64,000 nt of DNA, taken from positions 89,571,688 through 89,635,687 of the forward strand of contig OW386287.2 of the NCBI GenBank assembly GCA_936432065.2, read 5' to 3'. Positions 57,435 through 64,000 of the stretch are shown one piece after another. The notes beneath the pieces are model-generated. The model was not told the DNA's origin, searched no databases, and was given only the letters and a program-made list of their open reading frames with translations. The DNA is from Rutpela maculata. Taxonomy: Eukaryota > Arthropoda > Insecta > Coleoptera > Cerambycidae. Made by a program: the position numbers and the translations under genes. Each line of letters starts with the position of its first letter. Within the stretch, counting starts at the first letter, position 1.

Positions 57435-58028
57435 GGGCATGAGGGGGTAGAAAGCAACGAATTGGCTGATAGCCTCGCAAGAAAAGGGGCTGAAGCCCCG
57501 GTTTTTGGACCCGAACCGTTCTGTGGCCTATCCAAGGGACACATAACGGAGGAGGTCCTAAAATGGGAAAAGGAACAAAAAGAGTCCTACTGGAGGAACA
57601 CTCCAGGACAAAGACAAGCAAAAAGGTTTATAACCTATTCAACAAAGAATGCCACAAGGCTTCTCGAACTGGAAAAGTCCGATCTAAGGCTGATCACAGG
57701 CCTTCTAACTGGCCATTGCCCCTTGAGATATCATCTCAAGAACATGGGCATGGCAGAAGATGACAAATGTGAAGCTGCAACTGAAACTGCGGAACATATA
57801 CTTTGTGAATGCAGGGTGCTAGTCCGCATTAGGCTAAAGTACCTAGAACAGGCGAAATTAACGCCTGAAGACATAGGGAAATTAGCTCCCAGGAAAATCG
57901 CAAGCTTTGCAAAAAGTCTTGGAATCCTGGGCAACAACTAGATGCAGGGTAATTCACAAAAGACCTTTTAGGTCGAGGTGAAGAAAGGCCAACCCAGGGC
58001 CAAGCGACCCCTCAAACAATCTACAATC
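57435..58028 (+). mobile_element. 5'-truncated LINE with perfect 12-bp target duplication
   Basis: TACCCTGTTATA flanks the insertion at 57423-57434 and 58029-58040. The inserted segment starts inside RNase H (GHEGVESNELADSLARKGAE, open through 57462-57941) and continues with GPEPFCGLSKGHITEEVLKW, TPGQRQAKRFIT, LRLITGLLTGHCPLRYHLKN and a CEAAT-to-HILCEC zinc knuckle in which the first Cys pair is partly lost. It ends with an AATCT-like end (CAATCTACAATC). It is a relative, not a close copy, of the element at 51.4-54.8 kb. The 161-codon frame is open to its stop at 57941, so it is young or well preserved. Confidence 0.85.
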
Positions 58029-59862
58029 TACCCTGTTATATATTTATGCAGATATTATATTTATGGAAACATGATCTAGACAGAAGTTGTTTAATATCTC
58101 AAAATAATTATGTTGGAAGCCTCGAAATTTCTGTCAATTTTATTTTATTAGGCTGCTGTTACCTTTTTTTTTTTTTGCAAATAGTAACTCATTTTTTACA
58201 AAGAGAGCTTATTTTTCTGTATTCGTATAGTTTTTTAAAGGTTCAAGTACATTAACTCACATAACGTAGTTTGTACTTTGTATGTACACTTGTACATGCT
58301 AAGTACAAACTGTGTTATGTGGCCAAACTTTCTAAAAACACGATGTTAATTTAATAAATATTTTTTCTCCTACTAGTGATTTATGTTATTAGGACATTGT
58401 TGCTTGGGGCGTAGGTTAATTTTACATTTCTAAGGAAATAAGTGATCTACCTACTTCCTTAGGAAGGTAAGTGAGAAAGTATTTTTGTTACAAAAAAATA
58501 TAGAAATATATATTTAATGTATATATTAAAATAAAAATAAAAATGAAAAATACAGAGCGAGTAACTTTACAACATATCCAATTAATACGTTAATAGAAAG
58601 TTGTAATTTGCATTATCGCTGGTACAAAAATACTACATACAACCTTTTCCAATGTAAAAAATATACATTTTATGCTGGAGAGAATAATATGCTTGGTTTA
58701 TGAATCTAATCAATTTGGATTCGTTTATGTCACTGTTAATTGCCATTGAAAGGTCTGTGTAATATGTAATATATAATTATAACTGGTTAATTGCACAGTA
58801 GTATGAAGGCCATCATGTAAAGAAGAAAAAGAAGATAATTATAACTATAAATACATAATTATAATCAAATTGAATCTAAAAGAAACTGAGTAGAGAAAAG
58901 GAAAAATGGAAGGAGGTGGGTCGATGCTTCTTCTAAATATGATGTAAATTTATATCATTCTTTATCATAGAATATTTCCGGGCGGAAAACCTTGTATATT
59001 ATCTATAACTGTTGCCTTACAACATGATATACTTTCTTTTATTTATTTGGGTACATAATCTTATATTATTGTAGTCACTACCTATCTGCAACCAACTATA
59101 CACATTTGAACTTCAACACGTAAATCTGGTTGCATAGTTCTTTCATTGTTACTTTCCGTATATTATTGGAAACTTCCCAAATAAAGAGACTAACTAGTAA
59201 TTATAAACAACAGGACTAACTAGTAATTATAAACTTTTAAGTTGAAGTAAAACTCATAATAAAGTCAAGTATCGATCGGAAAAGCTGTACGGAATGTTTA
59301 TTTTACTGAGTTGTTCAGTATGTTGGTATTTTGTTTAGAAAGTGCTACTACCTAGTACATTTTATCAATAAAATCAATAATAATAATATAATAATACATG
59401 TTTGATGTAAATAAATATGAAACACTGAAATAAATATTATCTACTTGTATTATTACTGAACAATATTCTGTATGGATGCATATATAATTATTTTAATTTT
59501 AAAGTTGTATTATACTTTTCGTAAATATGAAAACGAAATGTATATTACATTTAACCGGCATATTTCTAAAACCATAAATATCGCTCGTAGAGGAAACATT
59601 CTCATATCATAGTGTTAGTGATCGAATTATGAACAACTTTCAAAATGTCCGTCCATGTGTCCGCCTGTCTGTCTATCTGTATGTATGTCAATCCGTCACG
59701 TTTCTTGAAACCACTATACAGTCCAGTAAGCGATGCAGTAACAATGGTAAAATTCCCAGCCCGAAAACGATGAAAGAAATTTCTTTATTTTTTTGCAATA
59801 TGCTTTATAAAATACGTACATAAAAATCTATACTGTCGCATTACCTGCTTTTTATTTTTAAG

Positions 59863-60125
59863 GGTGGAAATCACTCCTAAAAACTGAAAAATTAATGACT
59901 TCTAATTTTACGAATAAAATCACGAAAATCCATATACTTATGTTTTTGGGGTCGCTGAATATAATTATGAGGTCAAAACGTGGGAAAGACGAAAATATTA
60001 AGGCTTGAAATCATTCTTAAATATTGAAAAATCAATACTTCTTCTAATGTTACAAATGAATTCACGAAAATCCATATACTTATGTTTTTTAGGTCGCTGA
60101 AAATGATATGATGAGGTCTAAATTT
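59863..60125. repeat. Two direct copies of a 130-bp unit
   Basis: Both copies contain GAAAATCCATATACTTATGT, GGTCGCTGAA and ATGAGGTC in the same order. The spacing is about 133 bp. Confidence 0.65.
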
Positions 60126-60380
60126 ATAAAAAAAAAATGGTGTAATAGTAATATGTCTAATTTTATTAAAAATACAGATTGTTGTAAATAAATCAAATTG
60201 GTACAATTAAGTAAACTAATTAAATAATATTTTTCTGCACTCTAAAATATGCTAAATTGCAATGCAACCCGCTTTTTCTCCATATTCTTCGAAATATAGA
60301 CCGCTATTACTCGTTTCTCTACCCACTATAGATATTTAAAATGCGCGTACAAACTGAACAGTTTTAACATTATTTCAAAC

Positions 60381-60605
60381 TCTGGAACAGTTTGTCTTCG
60401 ATTTTTTATAAGCTCCATTTCATTCTTATATCATGTTTTATCAATCTTATAATTTTTGAGATATTTCAATTTTAAATACATAATTTTCTTGCGTATGCGC
60501 TCAAGCGCCATCTTTAAACCTTTATATCTCTGGAACAGTTTGTCATAGGAAAATTAAAAAAAAACTATTCGTTTTTTCATAAGCTTCATTTTTGTACTCT
60601 ACCAT
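60381..60605. repeat. Two direct copies of a 150-bp unit
   Basis: CTCTGGAACAGTTTGTC and TTTTTTATAAGCTCCATTT / TTTTTCATAAGCTTCATTT recur about 150 bp apart. The second copy runs into the hairpin array. Confidence 0.55.
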
Positions 60606-60616
60606 TTTTTATAAAA

Positions 60617-61508
60617 TAGTATATTATATTACTAGGAGTAGAACGCACTCTTTTTTTGTGTTGAGCCCAGGATTTGCGGCTGAGGCGAAGCCGAAGCCGC
60701 AAACTGGGCGAAACACAAAAAAAGGCGTTCTACTCCGTGTAATATATACTATTTTTTCTTCAAGCGTATTAAAATGCAAAAATTTATTTATTTATCATAA
60801 ATGTACAAATATTCAAACTACAGTCTTACATGTTGACACAATATGACAAGTGGCTAGTGGATAGCGCGCCACCGGTGGCTTTCGGTAGTAACATTATGTT
60901 ACTAGTAAAACAATACCCACTGCGGTGGCGCTTTCGGAACTAACATTATGTTACTAGTAAAACAATGTCCACTACGGTGGCGTTCGGTACTAACATTTTG
61001 TTATTAGTAAAACAATGTCCTACTTCTACTTCTGTTTTTGGTGACATAATTTAAACATTTTAATACGCTTGAAGAAAATAGTATATTATATTACTAGGAG
61101 TAGAACGCACTCTTTGAGGCGAAGCCGAAGCCGCAAACTGGGCGAAACACAAAAAAGGCGTTCTACTCCGTGTAATATATACTATTTTTTCTTCAAGCGT
61201 ATTAAAATGCAAAAATTCATTTATTTATCATAAATGTACAAATATTCAAACTACAGTCTTATATGTTGACACAATATGACAAGTGGCTAGTGGATAGCGC
61301 GCCACCGGTGGCTTTCGGTATTAACATTATGTTACTAGTAAAACAATACCCACTGCGGTGGCGCTTTCGGAACTAACATTATGTTACTAGTAAAACAATG
61401 TCCACTACGGTGGCGTTCGGTACTAACATTTTGTTACTAGTAAAACAATGTCCTACATCTACTTCTGTTTTTGGTGACATAATTTAAACATTTAAATACG
61501 CTTGAAGA
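60617..61508. repeat. Alternating hairpin and TIR-element tandem array, two periods
   Basis: The period is 462 bp (TAGTATATTATATTACTAGG at 60617 and 61079). Each period has a hairpin of about 135 bp (GGAGTAGAACGC mirrored by GCGTTCTACTCC, with GAGGCGAAGCCGAAGCCGC at the tip). It is followed by a segment of about 330 bp with its own TIR (TTCTTCAAGCGTATTAAAAT and its mirror). That segment holds three 50-bp subrepeats around AACATTATGTTACTAGTAAA with GGTGGCG. The second hairpin lacks about 28 bp of one arm. Confidence 0.8.
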
Positions 61509-62562
61509 AAAAAAATATTTTCTGAACAATTTCCAAGAACCCGATTTTTTTCAAAAAATTATGAAAATTTTCTTTATTGAAAATGGGTACAGAATGAAAA
61601 ATAATTGTTTTAAAAAATCCTAAAAAATTTGAGCATGTTAGTAATAATATGCATTAACAATATTTGGAAGGATTTAAAAAAAAAATGAATTAATAAAAAA
61701 TTAGAGCAATAAGACTAAAAAAAATGGCTCCTAAATTTTCAAATGCGCTACTTTTTTGTTTGTAACTTTTTTAGTTTTCATTATAGAAGGTCGTAATGCG
61801 CCTCAATCGAAAGAAAATTTTAATGCCTTTAATTTTACAAGAATAAAAATTTTTCCCATTTTGAGTAATTTTAGATTTTAACGTCGCATATTTTTTTGAA
61901 CGTTTCTTCTGAAGATGCCATATTTCCAAAACTAAACATCGGAAAAAAAAAAGAAAAGACCATTTCTATTTTGTATCCTTGCATTTTTTTATTAAAGTCT
62001 CCACATTTTTCGAGTAATTTAAAAATAAACGTCTAGGATTACCGATTTTAGGGGGTGAAAATTGCAATTTTCTGTTGCCAGTATCTCGAAAAATATGGGT
62101 TTTAGCAAAAAAGTGTATGACTTTTCTTTCTTATAATTATCAGATTATGTGTATTTTTGTTTTTTTTTGCGACATCTCCTAAGAAGAGGTGGGAACTACC
62201 TAACCAAAAAGCAGGCAAAATGACAATATAAATTCTTATGTAGGTACATACTTTATGAAGCATTTTGAAGAAAAAAATGTGGAAATTCATCACATCGTTT
62301 TCGGGCTGTGATTTAAAAGCTTCACTTGCTGTACTAATAACCTAAGACAGAAAAGTCTAATGGAATTGAGATTTTGACAGTAAGTTAGTGTCACCTATTG
62401 TGTTTATCGTAAGGATAAAACATTTTTGGAAAAAATGCACATGAAGAATGGAAATCTTTGATAAGATTCTGCAGTAAAAATACTGCTTAGTATACCCACA
62501 AACGTTTCGCCAATAAAGAATTCATCATCGAGTGATGAGTAAAATTATAAGCATAGCAATTA

Positions 62563-63015
62563 GACCCCCAAAACCTGATCTGGCTGATTCCAAAAAAATG
62601 TTTCATACCTTTGGTTCTTGTACACACTAAATCAAAATTTTAGTATTTTATCTCTTTTAATAATGGGTGGGGTCAGACCTGTCGAGAGGGGGAGGTGGTG
62701 CGGGAGTGATTCCCCCCGGGCCCGGGCACATTTTTGATATGTTTAAAACATTTTTTTTCGAAGACCCTGGCTTTTCGAACATACCTACATTAAATCCCAA
62801 TTTCATGGGACTCTTGCTTGCTTTACCCATTTACCTTCCAATATTTCAACGGAATAAGATCAGACTATAATCTAGTTCCATATCTCGTTATAATACATAG
62901 GTGTACCATATGTGAAGTCAATATCGTAAACACACTCCACTAGGTGATGCGGAAGTAAAAAACTGCTGCCCAAGGAATCACTACTTCCACATCCAGATTT
63001 TCTATCCAAGTCTCT
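62563..63015 (-). repeat. Family A copy, reverse, with rearranged ends
   Basis: CCTTTGGTTCTTGTACACAC, the TAATCTAGTTCCATATCTCG block, then CTAGGTGATGCGGAAGTAAA, followed immediately by CTGCCCAAGGAATCACTACT and TCCACATCCAGATTTTCTAT. The two termini that should lie at opposite ends are adjacent here, implying a tandem junction of two copies. Confidence 0.5.
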
Positions 63016-64000
63016 CACAACGAAAAAATTTTGCATTCCAATGCCACGCTATTCTTCAGTATTTGCAAATATTTTTATACGTGAAAAAGGATTGTTTTTT
63101 TTTTTCAAGATAGCTTAAGCCCGCCTGCTAATTTTGGAAATCCGACGTCTGTGTCTTGAACTATGGCCAAGCTGACGAGCTAACATACGCCAGATATCTA
63201 GTTTTTCTACTCCCATACTTTAATTCGTTTATTAGACATTTTCTACCTGTACCTTAATGAGATTCATTAAGATATAGATTTTCCATTAAGATACAAGTTT
63301 ATAACCAATAGAAACGCGACACACAGCAATATTCTGTCAATATCAACTATCGCCTTGAACATCTGACAGATCTAAAATTTATTAATTTTACTGTTCACCT
63401 AGCAAAGGGCATAGCAGGATAAGCATGTAAAATCTGCCCCCAAACAAAATTTTGTTTGTTGTCAACTATTTGAAGAAGCTTACTCTAATATGATTTTCCC
63501 AAAATTTCAAGCCTGCAGCCGCCATATTGGAGGGGTGGGGGGGGTTTTTTGATTTTCGTTTTTAAAAATTTTCTCGGACACCGTTGTACGAAAAAATCCG
63601 AAATAATTCACAGTTGTTACTTATATGTTGGACTATTTACCCAATTTTTTTCATATTTAAATGCAAATTTCATATGCAAAAAAAATTGCAAATTTTTTAA
63701 CACAATTTTTTGGCACTTTAAGAAAGAAGGCCACTCTGAATTTTTCATCGTAAAATTTATTTTTCATATTTTTAAAAAATGTGGAAGATAGTTAAAAAAA
63801 ACGAAAAACTGCATTACCGACCATTCTCTTATACGCGCCTCACTATCATTTGGACGCATGTCTTGTTAACAAATATATAGTTTTTTCATCGCTTATAAGT
63901 GCATTTTTAACAATCTGCCGCCGTTATAGATCATTTTAACAGTTTTCAGGTGCTATTTATAACGTTCTTATTACTTACGTTTAAGTATGTTCAGTAATGA

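Larger units (their letters stand above)
42529..64000 (+). other. Long intron (at least 21 kb) filled with mobile elements
   Basis: The phase 1 donor at 42529 requires a further exon, which I did not find before the window ends. The sequence is either one giant intron or contains small exons that I missed. The stretches 46020-47900, 50860-51370, 58045-59860, 61510-62560 and 63020-64000 are AT-rich with no feature I can name. Confidence 0.5.

Overview
This looks like an AT-rich, intron- and transposon-rich piece of an arthropod, probably insect, nuclear genome. I did not find rRNA, tRNA, CRISPR or bacterial features. The only host gene I can support is on the + strand. Seven small exons with good splice sites spread over 42 kb encode a SEA domain, one linker exon and four LDL-receptor class A (LDLa) modules. 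One exon also carries an acidic-flanked Ser-Gly site of the glycosaminoglycan-attachment type. SEA followed by LDLa repeats is the N-terminal architecture of perlecan (basement-membrane heparan sulfate proteoglycan; trol/HSPG2), which is my call. The signal-peptide exon lies upstream of the window and the Ig, laminin and LG parts would lie downstream. Exons cover only about 1.1 kb; nearly everything else is intron.

Layout of the host gene: 748-910 and 11909-12078 (SEA), 17565-17690 (LDLa 1), 22304-22425 (linker), 32978-33250 (Pro/Thr-rich linker, SG site and LDLa 2), 39123-39236 (LDLa 3), 42421-42528 (LDLa 4). All joins agree in reading phase except 22425 to 32978.

The introns are a museum of mobile elements. 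Left part (1-18 kb): a TIR element with repeated CACGCTAATGAC motifs, several copies of one interspersed repeat (called family A here), a 30-bp minisatellite, and large inverted-repeat elements. One of these, at 13.1-15.1 kb, carries part of a transposon-associated protein with a cysteine-rich CXC-like domain. N-terminal pieces of apparently the same protein family occur at 3.9 and 40.3 kb. Middle (18-36 kb): a 2.1-kb composite foldback element, R1-like and RTE-like LINE remnants, a 1.2-kb palindrome, a LINE with an inverted 5' part, and a (TA)n tract. Right-middle (36-50 kb): a hAT-type MITE with an 8-bp duplication, a DD41D mariner interrupted by a MITE with a 9-bp duplication, an ISL2EU-like element flanked by AT, and a hAT-like element carrying a Harbinger-like element and itself sitting in a Tc1-like transposase. 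Right (50-64 kb): an 0.8-kb near-perfect palindrome, a nearly intact endonuclease-RT-RNase H LINE with one frameshift, an opposing Jockey-like remnant, a 5'-truncated LINE with a 12-bp duplication, and an alternating hairpin/TIR-element tandem array.

Family names, motif positions and duplications come from reading the sequence and from knowledge of the families. No alignment or database search was run, so element boundaries are approximate except where a target-site duplication is stated.
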